From assembly GCA_934045905.1 (NCBI GenBank), contig OW203770.1, forward strand, positions 6,882,001 through 6,946,000: a stretch of 64,000 nt of DNA, written 5' to 3'. Under the pieces are notes generated by a model that ran no database searches, was not told the DNA's origin, and was given only the letters and a program-made list of their open reading frames with translations. Origin of the DNA: Leuctra nigra. Its lineage: Eukaryota; Arthropoda; Insecta; Plecoptera; Leuctridae. Below are positions 11,819 to 23,289 of this stretch, piece by piece; within the stretch, counting starts at the first letter, position 1; each line of letters opens with the position of its first letter. The position numbers were made by a program, and so were the translations under genes.

Positions 11819-11891
11819 CGACCGAACCGGGGCTCGAACCCGGGACCTCTCACTTGCCGGGCGAGAGCTCTACCAACTGAGCTACCCGGTC
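11819..11891 (-). ncRNA. tRNA-like SINE head (Ala GGC-like, C33)
   Basis: A complete 73 nt cloverleaf folds on the minus strand: acceptor GACCGGG with TTCGGTC, D arm GCTC/GAGC, anticodon stem CTCGC/GTGAG, T arm CCGGG/CCCGG with a perfect B box. The anticodon loop is CCGGCAA. The anticodon would be GGC, which is not used for Ala in eukaryotes, and position 33 is C instead of the invariant U. It is therefore read as a tRNA-derived SINE. A relative lies at 14032-14103, and both are followed on the plus strand by a shared CATTAGACACAAC tract. Confidence 0.7.
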
Positions 11892-11961
11892 GGACGGACG
11901 GACATTAGACACAACACACTGATGAGGGTTAGAGATCTCCGAGGAGAATGGAATGAAGGTA

Positions 11962-12011
11962 GAGAATGCTTCTACGAACTGTCATACCACCGGTGACGAT
12001 GCTGTCACCAT
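11962..12011 (-). repeat. Conserved hairpin module, copy a
   Basis: Read on the minus strand: GGTGAC, six bases, GTCACC (a hairpin), then GGTGGTATGACAGTTCGTAG and GCATTCTC. The same 50 nt recur exactly at 12941-12990 and, diverged and inverted, at 14150-14200. Confidence 0.6.
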
Positions 12012-12761
12012 GTCTCATTGCACTTGCGTGCGCAACCCTCTTTTACTCGACTTAGGGTTCATACCGTATTATGATCGAAACGCCCAGATTTCCATATACT
12101 TTAAGAGTCGACACTCGACAGTACTCGCAGAAAATTTCGTTTTCGTAGTAAAAAAATCCTAGAAATGCATGTGACATATTGCATGTGACTAGAAATGTAC
12201 GTGACATTTGTGACATTTAATCGTGTGTTGCATGTGGTATACCTATACTGCTGTGAAGTAAGTTACTTTAATTCAAATATTGAAAACCACAAAAGCCATA
12301 AAAAGGCGGCCCTCCTTTTTTCTTCACGGCTTGACTGATTGTTTCCAAAATTTAACAGCATAGCGATAAAGAGTAAATCTGTGTCTCTAGTGATCCAAAA
12401 AAATAAAAAAAAAAGTTTTTTCTCGTTTTGAGGAAGTGCTAACATGTGCAATATATGAGTCTTCTTGGCACATCTGCCCTTAAATAACTAAACAAAAAAT
12501 AAAACTTTGGAACCACTAAAGACACATATCTACTCTTTATCTATAACCTATGTAAATTTGAAGACAATCGGTATAGCCGTTTAGAAATAAGTAGGGGCCG
12601 ACTTTTTGTGCTTCAGAAAACATGGATTTCATCAAGTACCTATCGTAGACGCTTAACATTGTCACGTGATAATCTGGGAGTGACCTTGAGTCGATTCATG
12701 GTCGAATGATTGAAAATACATGGATCACAAATCCCAGGCTTTTGAGTAGAGGCATCTTGGG

Positions 12762-13817
12762 CAGTGTTGAGATTAGATCATTCTATTTTTATCTAGATAA
12801 AGATAAAGATAACCGACCAAAAATGTATCTAGATAAGATAATAGATACATTTCCAAGAAATAATCTAGATGATAGATAAAGATAAAAGATACTTAATAGA
12901 TTAAGATAAGATTGGTTTGGTTTAACGGCGCGTCAACGACGAGAATGCTTCTACGAACTGTCATACCACCGGTGACGATGCTGTCACCATGTCTCATTGT
13001 TTTTTGACATTTTTGACATTTGTTTTTTCCTCATTGTCATTTGTTTTTTCAAATTTCATTGAATTTTTAAATTTTAACTTATAAATTTGTTGAATATAAA
13101 TGGAGGCCATGGGGAGGGGTCGACCTAACGGGCCCGATCCGGGGGAGTCCAGCACTGGTGGGAAGGGCAGGCCGGAATGGGAACGGACCGGGGGGTGTGA
13201 GGATTCGGGCCGGCGGAACCAGAATTCAGGGGGATCACCATCTCGAGGGGGAAGGCCGGCCCGAGGGGAGCTCAAATTCAAGGGAGGATATGGCTAGGTC
13301 GACCCTGGCTGCTCTTTGTCTGGGCCTCACCACTGATCTGTCCGTCATGGGTAGCCCTTACACATGAGCATATGCTCGCCGGCGTAGCTGCAATGAATCA
13401 TTGGCCAACACAAACCCCACCACCGCGATAAGGTGGCAGCCGTCGGTGGGGAGATACTTAATAGATAATAGATATTTTTTTTACCAAATACAACTGATCC
13501 CTAATTATTTTCAAATCCTAATTCGGAACTCGAATTTTTAAAAAACGGGGCCTCCCAAACAAGCCAACTGATGCGACTTAACGGAGATGATTTTCCTTTT
13601 TCGTATCATCTGACATTTGAGGTTCGTCCTGTTCATACACACACATGCATTTTGACCTTTATATATCTTTTAGATAATTAAATAATTGGTTGTCTTTATC
13701 TACATCTAGATGAAAAATATTGTTATCTATTAGCAAATATCTAGACAAGATAATATATAAAAAATAATTATCTAGATAATTATCTAGATACTTTTATCTA
13801 GATAAGTCACAACACTG
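12762..13817. mobile_element. hAT-type element, CAGTGTTG ends, 8 bp TSD
   Basis: Terminal CAGTGTTG / CAACACTG and an 8 bp direct duplication ATCTTGGG at 12754-12761 and 13818-13825. Both ends are built of TATCTAGATA-type words. There is no transposase. It was later split by a retroelement (12902-13451), which gives a relative age order. Confidence 0.85.
12902..13451 (-). mobile_element. Truncated retroelement nested in hAT, 15 bp TSD
   Basis: Flanked by a 15 bp direct repeat (AGATACTTAATAGAT at 12887-12901 and 13452-13466), the mark of target-primed insertion. On the minus strand it reads from a GC-rich head (13100-13450) to a tail ending GACGCGCCGTTAAACC and an AATC-like stretch, like a LINE or SINE 3' end. 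The plus-strand frame starting at 13100 (65 codons) has no recognisable domain. It contains hairpin module copy b (12941-12990). Confidence 0.65.
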
Positions 13818-14031
13818 ATCTTGGGCACAGGTTTCAGCTCACTTGTTGACGCGGCAAGTTTGATTTAATCTGTAAATCCAATGGTGACGTCACACGCCCA
13901 ACTCTCCCCATTGCGGAATGCACCCGAGTTGCTTTTCAGCTCAAATTATCAGAAATTGGGTTCCTGTGATAAACTTCCATGGAGTCAGTCAGGATGATAT
14001 GAAGGGATTTGCGTTGGTTGTGTAACATTTC

Positions 14032-14103
14032 CGATTGAACCGGGCTCAAACCCGGGACCTCTCACTTGCCGGGAGATTGGTCTACCAACTGAGCTACACT
14101 CCG
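14032..14103 (-). ncRNA. Degenerate tRNA-like SINE head
   Basis: Close relative of 11819-11891, with TAGCTCAGTTGGTAGA, CCCGGCAAGTGAGAGG and GGTTTGAGCCC, but with a broken B box and D stem. It is followed by CATTAGACACAAC and, in inverted orientation relative to the first locus, the hairpin module at 14150-14200. Confidence 0.6.
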
Positions 14104-14273
14104 GCCGGACGAACATTAGACACAACGCATTATTAGACACAATATGACAATGGCGACAGTGTAGTCACCGGTGGTATGACAGTTCGTAGTGAGCATTCTC
14201 TACCTTCATTTCATTCTCCTCGCACAAGCATTTTACACATTTGAAATGTATCAGTATTTTGTGGCACAATAAA

Positions 14274-14937
14274 CTGGGAAAACGCTCTGTGAAACGCGTT
14301 GATGAGCGAGCCTTCGTACTGCATGTGATTTGATACGCGTTTGCAAGTATCAGCTGCTCTACAGGCCTTGGAACGGAAGCATCAAGATGGCAATGATGAA
14401 AATTTTGTATAAATTTTTCAAATTTTTCTAGTTTAGAAAAACTAGTTTAGTAAATGACCTTACTACTTACTTACTTACTTACTTAAAACTTTTGAAAATA
14501 ACGACAGATTTTTCTTCAAATTGGGAAAAATACCTAGATTGCTGGTCCCAATGACCATGCAAAGTTTTAAGTTGATCGGTCAAACGGTTCTAGTTTAAAT
14601 TTAAAAAATCACAGGAAAGATAGTTTTACATTTTAACCAATATAAGAATTTAGCTGAAACTTTGTAAGATTGGGGACAATGTTGGTCCTAATTGACTTGT
14701 CTAAATTTCAAGTTGATCGGACCAACCAAGCACTTTTTTTTATTTGAACGAATCAGCCGATTTCAAAAAATAGGTTTGCAACGCCCAGAAATAGTCCATT
14801 TGTGTGCAAAATTTCAGCTCGATCGAAGAAAAACTATGAGCCTCAGAAACTGGAAAAAAACAGAGGTCCTTGCCAAAAGAGCCAAAAGGAGTCGCTCGCT
14901 TAATTGCCAACTCCTATAAAAATACGAGTATAGGAAA
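14274..14937 (+). repeat. Dispersed repeat with AACGCGTT hairpin, copy
   Basis: Starts CTGGGAAAACGCTCTGTG and reaches GGAGTCGCTCGC near 14900. Inside are three spaced modules (about 14557, 14706 and 14797) of the form AAGTTGATCGG plus CCAAMC/CAAACGGTT. A (TACT)n run near 14460 differs in length in copy 2. No credible protein: the frame at 14692-14919 reads through the modules. Confidence 0.55.
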
Positions 14938-16214
14938 AGCCAATTTACATTTTATCGTTCAAATCGCCTGGTACTATCCTTGGTTAATTTTGTCAAAATT
15001 TTAATTTTAATTTTTTGGTATATTTTGTGTCATTGGAATCTCTTGTTTGATCTTAATATGTAGTTAGTTTTCTCATATATATCATACAGATTTTTTTCTT
15101 CATAAAATAAATTGTATGCCTACCTGAATGGGCAAGTGGGAATTGAGCCAACTTTAAATGGATTTTTCTCAGTGTTGAATTATTCAACAATATTCAATTA
15201 TTCAGTGTTGAGTGTATTTTCAATTGAGCTATCAACATAATATATCTATATATTTTTAAGGTTATTCTTATAAGATTCATGAGAACTAGTATTATTTTAT
15301 TTGGCCAAGTATAAAATTGTATTAATAATTTTGAAATGCAATACAATTTTGTAAAAACTTTGAATCATTAAGATAATCTGTGTAAAAATTGTAATTTTCC
15401 TAATGTCCCAAACATCATATAGTTGACATGAAATACCAATTCGATAGCTTTTGTTACATTGAGCATTGTTACATTTCTGCACCAATGAAAATAAAATAAC
15501 AACATTTAAAAAATTTAATTGTTCTAATAAACTTGCCGTCTTTTCATATAAAAATAATCATTAGCCTTGGACTAAAACTATAGATTATTTTTTTATCCAA
15601 CCAAAGATTGTACCTTAAGACCTTATTTTATTTTATCAGAATTTGCGAAACCTCCGTAGTAAGCAATATTTACTTACTGTCCTATCAAGAAGAGATTATT
15701 TAGCGTAAACAATAATAATTATTCAAGAAATAGGACAAAGAAACGAAATTGTCGCAATAATCAACCGATTAGACATTGAGTAAATAACTAATTTATTCCA
15801 TTTGATAAACTGTAAAGAAAAATATCAAAAATATGAAAATATGAATATGAACAACTAAACTACTAAATGTCTGTTTATATAAATTACAAATACTCGTACA
15901 TTTAATTGCGCTGGTTTTTACATTCCAACATATTCACTCAATCTTGTTTGTACTTATCGCATTACACGTCAAACACAGTAACGGATCATGCCAAGTATTT
16001 CCACAGAAGATTAATTAAGGGAAAAGCCATATTTCATTATCATGTTTGTTTACATATTGAATTCTAGCCAGAACGGACTCTAAGTTTCACCGAAAAATTG
16101 ATTTATAGTCTACCTGTGTACCTCAGAGGTAGAAGGACGTAAGTCCATTTGAATGATTCTTGAGGTGAGTTAGAATTAAACAGTATCTAATTCTGCATTC
16201 ATCCTATGATCTAT
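14938..16214. other. AT-rich intergenic, no gene seen
   Basis: Long AT-rich stretch with no coding frame over about 60 codons that looks real. I saw no repeat ends. Confidence 0.4.
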
Positions 16215-16797
16215 CAGACTTGGGTAAATTACTTTTTAAAAGTAGTGAGATTTTACCTATTACTTGGGAAAAATGTAATAAAATTACTGGTAAAGTACTA
16301 TTTCAGAAATGTAATAAAATTAAGTTACTTTTATAAAAAGTAGTAAAATTACTCTCAAAAATTACTTTTCCAATATTTTTTTTTACCAAAGGGAAAATTA
16401 TTGGAACGGGACACAAAAAATGTTTAAGCAGTGTAAGTGTTTGAAAGTATTTTCATTTCAATGTGTAATGAAATTACTGGCTCATTACCCAATAAGAGCG
16501 ATCCGTTTGACAATGTTTTACTTTTATTTTGTACTTTGTGTGACCTGCGTAGTGAAAATTAAAAAAAAAACTGGTGAGTGCTGTCATCTGTCCATATTTT
16601 TGACAATTACATACAAGTGGGAAAATGTGGACGAAGCTTACGGTAGCGCGTTATAAGCGTCAAATTACTTTGATGAAAGTAGTGAGATTATATTACTCAT
16701 TACTTGGAAAAAATATAATGAAATTACTGGCTCGTTACCCAAAAAATAATTTCGTTACAGTAACGCGTTACTTTCGTTACGTAACTACCAAAGTCTG
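16215..16797. mobile_element. hAT-like MITE, CAGACTTGGG ends
   Basis: Ends CAGACTTGGGTAAATTAC and GTAACTACCAAAGTCTG are inverted. Near the right end is TAACGCGTTACTTTCGTTAC, and GTAATRAAATTACTGG repeats fill the interior. This text is typical of widespread non-autonomous hAT elements. No clear duplication flanks it. Confidence 0.6.
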
Positions 16798-18240
16798 CAT
16801 CCAATCATATTTCTAATGGTAGGCATAAGTAATTGAAGAGAATAATTCAATATAACTGTATTCGTTTTGTTGACAATCAGTCAAATGGCAGTTGAAATAG
16901 CTTGATTACAACATTACAAAAGTGTGAAACGCAAAATCGGGAAAATTAACTTCCGCCTTGTACGAGGTATTGGGGGCTCTAAAATGCACAAAATCCAATT
17001 GTTGCCCCCGCATGTCATTGTTTCGAATATAAACATTTTAAAATCGATTCTGGGATGATCGATTCTAAACTGCTCAAATTACAACACACAACCCCCCATT
17101 CTTGCCCTGCAGGGCGATATTTTTTAGAATTTAAAGAATTTTTAGTGATTCTCCGACATTAAACTTAATTTTGTATGGTGAATGAGGGGTCGGCCTGCTC
17201 TAGTGGGGGGGGGGGGGGGGGGGGGATTATCCCTCCATCACCCCCGATCCCCTCCCCTTTTCTACGCGCCTTCAGGTTTATACTCCGCTTTACTGATGGA
17301 TAATCTGCCAGATTCATTGTATTTGTCTTTTTCCGGTATTATAAGGTATAGATTACCATTATAAATCTTGCCGATGATGTAATATTTTTAACATGTATTC
17401 ACTTTTCAGTAATGAATGTATAGATATCAATATTGTTTTAGTTGGCTCCTTTTTACCCAACTTTGGCGCCTTTTTTGTTGGAGGCTTATGTATGATAATT
17501 TAAAGTACCTTGGTAGATCTGAAAAAGGCATCACTTGCGAAAACGGTCAGTTACCAAAATAGTTTTATATTTTATAATAATCTGAGTCTAATTTAAAGGC
17601 AACATACATGCTTTTTTAATTCTTTGGTGCGGTTTTTTTAGATCAGCTGTTTCTTAAAATTTTCCACTCCGCGGCCCTCCTTCAAATATAATATTCTGTT
17701 AACGCGAACCAAAACTTTTCCTCAACATTTTTGAAACATTTCCCCATTAAACATTGGTCAAAATATAATTATCAATTCCCAAAGGTAATCTAACTTTAAA
17801 AATAATATAAATAATAACATGAAATATGAGTATAATATTGTGTAAATTTTAAATATGCCCAGGGCCAGTTGTTTATGGTTTGCGCGACAAACGCGAAATG
17901 TTTAGAAACATGAATTTTCTGTCATATCTTTACGTTTCATACACTCCTGATTCCAAATGTATCTTTTTCTCGCGAATTTTCGCGAAATTTGTGTTTTGAC
18001 GCGATATTGACGAATTATCGCGATTTCACGCGATTTTGTCCCAAACCTACGTGTTTTGCAACATTTCCCGATTCCGAGTATATATTTTACGAAAATTTCC
18101 TCGATCTGCGTGTAAAGTACCACGAAATAGAGAGAATTACACTGTTTTCTTCGTAAGCTAGCTGTCAGTGCCAGCCAAAGAGTGTATGGGGGTGCCAGCT
18201 GAATGGCTGCTGAGCATGGAATGACGCATCTACATGACCT
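16798..18240. other. Intergenic, poly-G and copy-specific tract
   Basis: Contains a 21 bp G run (17205-17225) and a 295 bp stretch (17399-17693) that copy 2 lacks. About 17890-18130 has dense CGCG words. A minus-strand frame there is longer in copy 2 only because of a one-base T-run difference, so I do not call it a gene. Confidence 0.45.
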
Positions 18241-18249
18241 TGAACAGGG

Positions 18250-18261
18250 TGCGCATGCGCA
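18250..18261. promoter_or_regulatory. Possible NRF1-type palindrome
   Basis: TGCGCATGCGCA, the classic NRF1 palindrome, in a CpG-rich island of about 160 bp (18140-18300) surrounded by AT-rich DNA. It could be a promoter fragment, but no gene start is visible nearby. Confidence 0.25.
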
Positions 18262-18775
18262 CGCGCCGAGTCTCGCTAGTGAGAAGTCGCTCGCGCGTCT
18301 TATTTCACACTTATTCTTACAAAAATAATTTTTTTTCCCAATTCACCACCAATCGCGAAAATTAACATAATTATCACCACCAATTCACCACTTTCAGAAT
18401 GTTGAAAACGAATTTTGGCTTTTTTTATCACCACAAACAACTGGCTCTGAATATGTGTATTAATTGGAACGGCACGATTCATTTCGAAGAAAAGCGGTTT
18501 GCACCCGAAACAATGGGTGACTGGGGGGAGCCCCTCCCCCCCCCCTCAATGAGATGCGGGTCTGTGTCGAGCTGTGAGTGACATCATCCATAGTAACGTC
18601 ACAAATATTAAAAAAAAAAAAAAATGTATATTTTTTTCCGTCAATTTTTAAGTACGCTTGCAACAATGAAATTTTGAAGTTAATTTGTAATCAATCGACA
18701 AGTTACGAAATTGGACTCACATTAAATGAATGTAAGTTGTAAGATGGAATAAAAACATTTTTTTTGTAGTGTGTA

Positions 18776-18905
18776 TAACGTCACACTTTTCTGCAGCTAT
18801 AGGCTAATGGCAACATATGAATGATTATGTTTTATTGATTGGGAGATGATGGTGAAGATTAGGTGAGAATGGAAGTTATAGGAAGGAAGGGTGTGTGATA
18901 TGTGA
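18776..18905 (+). repeat. SINE-like arthropod repeat fragment
   Basis: AACGTCACAC, then GCAGCTATAGGCTAATGGC, then GGGAGATGATGGTGAAGA. Aligns with the fuller copy at 58881-59073, so it is a decayed member of the same family. Confidence 0.6.
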
Positions 18906-19775
18906 TGATACGTTACAAACAAATGCACGTTCGATACAATACCTATGAAAACTTGCACAACCGAAATGCTCGTAAAGTCACATACTAAAGTTGTTTACCA
19001 GATCCTAGGTTCATGTTAGTGAGACCTGTTAAACAACTTCTGAATGACACTGTACTTTGACAACAATCGAGTATTTGAGCTCTTATGCCGTATGCCATAA
19101 CGTATAATCATATCACAATATGAAAGCTAATACCATTTCAATAAATTGTGTAGAAATCTTTTATAAGAACCCCGAGACCATAAATAGTGAATATTCTTTC
19201 AGATCACTTAGGTCTACCATATCCCACTTTACATTTCAAATTGGACAATTTCAATCATGCCAATCGGATTTCATTTCACTCAGAACGCTATTTCATTAGC
19301 TCGAAATTGAAATTGACCATTTGAATGATATAGTGTGATATGGACTTCAGTTATTTGATTCATTGAAATTCATATTGGTAATTGCATCAAACAGAATTTG
19401 GAATCCATTATAGGAATGAAAACGTTCAAATTTGTTACTAAATTTCTTCTAGATGTTAATTACATTGTGATAACACTTGTGATGATATGTGAAAGCGTCT
19501 TTATTTCTTTACATTTTATAATTATAATCAATGGAGGAAACAACTAAAGGAAACAATAAAGATCATGCACTTAATTTTCAAATTTTTAGTGGTCATTGGG
19601 ACCATAATTTTATGTGCTTTTGACAATTTTCACAATAATCAGTAAAGAAATTCCAGAGTTATAAAATTTTACTGACATGTTATGCTTGTTTTGAAATAAT
19701 TACAAAAAGATAAAGGAAATTACTTCTTCTATAGTAAGACTCGTTTCGCTAGACTAGCTTCATAAGGGTTTCAAA
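18906..19775. other. AT-rich intergenic, no gene seen
   Basis: No coding frame, repeat end or RNA fold recognised. Confidence 0.4.
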
Positions 19776-20383
19776 TAGGGATGGAGCGAACTTGGATTTT
19801 GATATCGACTATCGATATCATTTATATATCGATATATCGTTATATTGAAATATCGAAATATCGAAATATTGATATGGAAATAATATTTAGATGTATAGGT
19901 ATGGAAATATTGATATATCGTATGAATGTATTAAATTGCTCCTAAAACTGCTAGGAATTTCAAAAGAAAATGTAAAAAGAAATAACACAGCCGTTCCAAA
20001 ATATAGGGTCACCGGCCAGATAAGAAAGAAAATGTGAATAATCTGAGAAATTGTCCATAAATCTTGTAAACGCTGCACTGCAAATATGAATTATTTTGCC
20101 ATAGTAGGTATAAACTTCAATTAATAACATAATTGTATCATGCGGTAAGGCTTCAATATATCGATATTTCAATATATCGTTATTTCAATATTTCGATATT
20201 TCAATATATCGATATTTCGATATTTCGATATTTCAATATATTGATATTTCAATATTTCAATACATCGATATATCGATATTTCGATATTTCAATATATCGA
20301 TATTCAATATATTCAGGTATCGATATTTCGATATTTTTTTGATATCGATATATATCGATATATCGATATTTTATCCATCCCTA
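19776..20383. mobile_element. hAT-type MITE with ATATCGAT satellite arms
   Basis: Ends TAGGGATGGA / TCCATCCCTA with an 8 bp duplication GTTTCAAA (19768-19775 and 20384-20391). Both subterminal regions are runs of TATCGATATTTCAATA-type words. Short frames rich in Ile, Asp and Tyr are products of the satellite. Copy 2 is 25 bp longer through satellite changes. Confidence 0.85.
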
Positions 20384-20929
20384 GTTTCAAAAGCTGAGAG
20401 CTAACTGTCACATGCATATTAATTCGCATGCATTAGAGCGCTCACTGATATACGCGTTCCACAGAGCGTTTGGTTGATAAACGAGGAGCGTAGAATCAAA
20501 ACGCAACGATAGAAAAAAATCGATTTTGAGAAAAATGTGACATTTCATATTTTGAAGCAAGCTCTATCATTTTAAAAATATGTATATGAAACTAAAAAAA
20601 ATAATTCTTAACTATAATTAATCAAACCATACAAGGCTACTTCGGAATAAACGGCGCAAATTCTTTTCACATGGTCAAGTGCGCCGGTTTTTCAATCAAT
20701 CTTGTTCAGCTAATTCTAATCATCGTATGTGCTATGAATATTATCATCTGGAAAAATGGATCCGATTGTTTCACTGTTTTCTTATTTGAGCACTTGTAAG
20801 AAATAATAAGTCTTCTAATTACAAAAACACATTTCTGCTACTACTTCTCATTAAAACGCAACATATATTTATTCCTTCATTTGCTTAGTTACGTTCTTGA
20901 TACCTATAGGAATATTAGGTATCTAGTCG

Positions 20930-21030
20930 ATAAATTTTATTAATCAAAAAATCATATCATATCAAATCAATCAAATCATTTTTATAATGATCAAATAAGG
21001 ATGAATAAAACTTGAACTTGAACTTGAATC
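20930..21030 (+). repeat. LINE-like 3' tail
   Basis: AT-rich end passing through GATGAATAAAA into a short CTTGAA repeat tail. This resembles the 3' end of a non-LTR retroelement. No coding part remains. Confidence 0.4.
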
Positions 21031-21252
21031 AAACTATAGCATTCACATATTTTTTACAAAGTACTGCTAAAAACGACTATTTCAGAACACAAAAGTGCAA
21101 TAGTATTGTTTTGATCCATACCTTCACAAACATAGCTATTCTCTCCTGGACCCATATTTTCGAGATCGTTCGAGTGCTCGTATAATCGAGTGTGACGTCA
21201 AAGTGACGTCATTCCGAACGAAATAGCATTCAATCTGCACGTCCTGTATCAT

Positions 21253-21707
21253 GGTGCAAGCGCGAGCGATTTTGACGCTTGTTGCAGACGATTGGAGACA
21301 AAATGGGTTGACGAAATGATTTAAAATTTTAACCATTATTAGATAAAAGACAAAATTTGGGTTATCATTTGGTTAATTATTTATTTTTTGATTTGTTAAT
21401 TATTATTAATTAGTTAATTTTTGGTGCAAAATCGTATATTTTCTTGTCTCTTTGGGTGCCGGATGAAAGTTCATTTTAAAAATGTGCCAAGTGATAACCC
21501 TAAGTTTGACTTTTATCTAAACATGATTAAAATTTGAGACCATTTGGTTAACGTTTTTGGTCTCCAATCGTATCGGAAATTAACAAGGCACGAAGCAAAA
21601 ATGAAAATGAGCTGCTTAATATACAATCAGACTGATCATGTGAACATCCACTTATGAAACAATATTTCTCGCTCAATTTGCTAAAACGGCCGAGCGCTTG
21701 TATCACC
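21253..21707. repeat. Inverted-repeat MITE, GGTGCAAGCGCGAGCG
   Basis: Starts GGTGCAAGCGCGAGCG and ends CGAGCGCTTGTATCACC, imperfect inverted ends. Inner halves also mirror each other (GATTGGAGACAAAATGGG with GGTCTCCAATCG). Same family as 6023-6526 and 63400-63560. Non-coding. Confidence 0.7.
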
Positions 21708-21959
21708 TTAATTATTTCATGTGCCATATCTTTAGCAAGGACAAATATATTTATATCCTACAAAACATGGCTATTATCGTATATATACCAGGTGGCGCAA
21801 TAAATAGAGTTCTGACAATGGCACACATTAAAGTTTCATATATTTTTGATAAAGTGTGAAAGTTCTTTATCTTTTATCTGCCGGAGTGACCTCTCAAACA
21901 GGTTTTTTGCGCAACCCGGTACAGTAAAATGCAAGAATTATAGTAATTTTAACTTGAAT

Positions 21960-23264
21960 CTAGTGGAGCGGTCGCTCCACCCAGCCAAGTCGTACCGTAC
22001 ACTCACACTCACTCAACATACCGTAAATGCCTAATAAACTGAGGAGCAGACCAACCACTTTTACTGTAAGCAACAACATGGCATTTTCGGCCTACTGGAT
22101 CTTAAAATTGGAAAATCTCACATTGTTGCAAAATATCTTAATTTCGAGCTATGGCCCACCCCACCACATATACCAAATTTGGGAACAATAGGTTATGTCA
22201 TTTTCGTGCTAGAGGGCCGTGAAATATGTAAAATTACACCACTTTCTGATTCTGAAGATGATGATTCTGATGATATCAGGAAACACTGTTGACAGCGCCA
22301 CAGCCTAAACGGCTGAGCCGATCGATCTGAAATTTTTACCATATATGCACTTTTGGCGTCTGATGATACCTTGTCCTTACGAATTTTTTGTGCCACCATT
22401 TTGAAACCGGAAGTGACGTCATATCTTAAAAACTGATGGACCAATTGGGACGAAACTAGCGCCAAACGATTCGGATGGTCTTCTCAATGAAATATCAACA
22501 GTCAAAATAGAAATGTACTTTTACCGAAACCGGAAATGACGTCATAAAAATGCCAAATTTGAATGAAATCATCTCTTATAACAATAACTACATATTCAGA
22601 AGGCTTATAATGTTACATAGCATTTAAAGACACAAATTTTAGGTGGCAGTGAAGTCAGCCGCCATTTTGAAAACCGGAAGTGATGCCATAACTCGAGAAC
22701 GGCTGGACCAATTGGAACGAAACTTGCGCTATACTTTATAGCATATCATTTATGGCATATACATAGTAACAAGCACAACTTTCTTAGCAACCAAATCAAA
22801 AAGGCGTATTTTTTTAAAGGAATTATAGTCTTTGGTTCCACAATATATGCTACAAATTGTAAGAATAAACTGAAAAAAGGAATGATATCCCATAAAAAAC
22901 ACTCCGTGTAAAAATACCAGCCAAGTCTCTTCAACTAAAAAAAAAATAGAAGAAATCTAAAAATTCAGCACTGAAAAGTAGTGATATCAAAAAAAGGCCA
23001 AGTCAAAACTTTTAAAAATTACTTGGCGCATCGTTTTTCTATGGGATTATAGATATATTTTATGTATAGATGAGTATATTTGATTACCAACCTCCTTCTA
23101 TACTATTTATATGCACGATGCGCCAAGTAATTTTTAAAAGTTTTGACTTGGCCTTTTTTTGATATCACTACTTTTCAGTGCTGAATTTTTAGATTTCTTC
23201 TATTTTTTTTTTAGTTGAAGAGACTTGGCTGGTATTTTTACACGGAGTGTTTTTTATGGGATAT
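21960..23264 (-). mobile_element. Composite Helentron-like element, short form
   Basis: Plus-strand left end CTAGTGGAGCGGTCGCTCC, containing the hairpin GTGGAGCG/CGCTCCAC. CCAGCCAAGTC lies near the left end and is inverted near the right end. The middle has three ACCGGAAGTGACGTCAT-type repeats (about 22407, 22529, 22674). The right end is a 380 bp palindrome. A relative with the same left end and a matching right end is present only in copy 2 (46313-48664), which fixes the boundaries. On the minus strand the order is subterminal inverted repeats, central repeats, terminal hairpin, CTAG, as in non-coding Helentrons (HINE or DINE-1). The class is inference. Confidence 0.55.
22885..23264. repeat. 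380 bp palindrome, 150 bp arms
   Basis: Arms 22885-23034 and 23115-23264 are essentially perfect inverted repeats starting ATATCCCATAAAAAACACTC, around an 80 bp loop. It is part of the element at 21960-23264. Related palindromes or arms are at 47543-48664, 61463-61650 and 30196-30250. Transcription through it would give a long hairpin. Confidence 0.9.
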
Positions 23265-23289
23265 TGAATTTTCACCTAGTAGAATTTAA

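Noticed and set aside
11819..11891. Functional tRNA-Ala(GGC)
   Set aside because: GGC anticodon is not used for Ala in eukaryotes, and position 33 is C.
13100..13297. GC-rich frames (65-95 codons on both strands)
   Set aside because: They lie inside the nested retroelement flanked by the 15 bp duplication. No domain is visible, so they are described there.
19800..20370. Ile/Asp/Tyr-rich frames
   Set aside because: Products of the ATATCGAT satellite in the hAT MITE.
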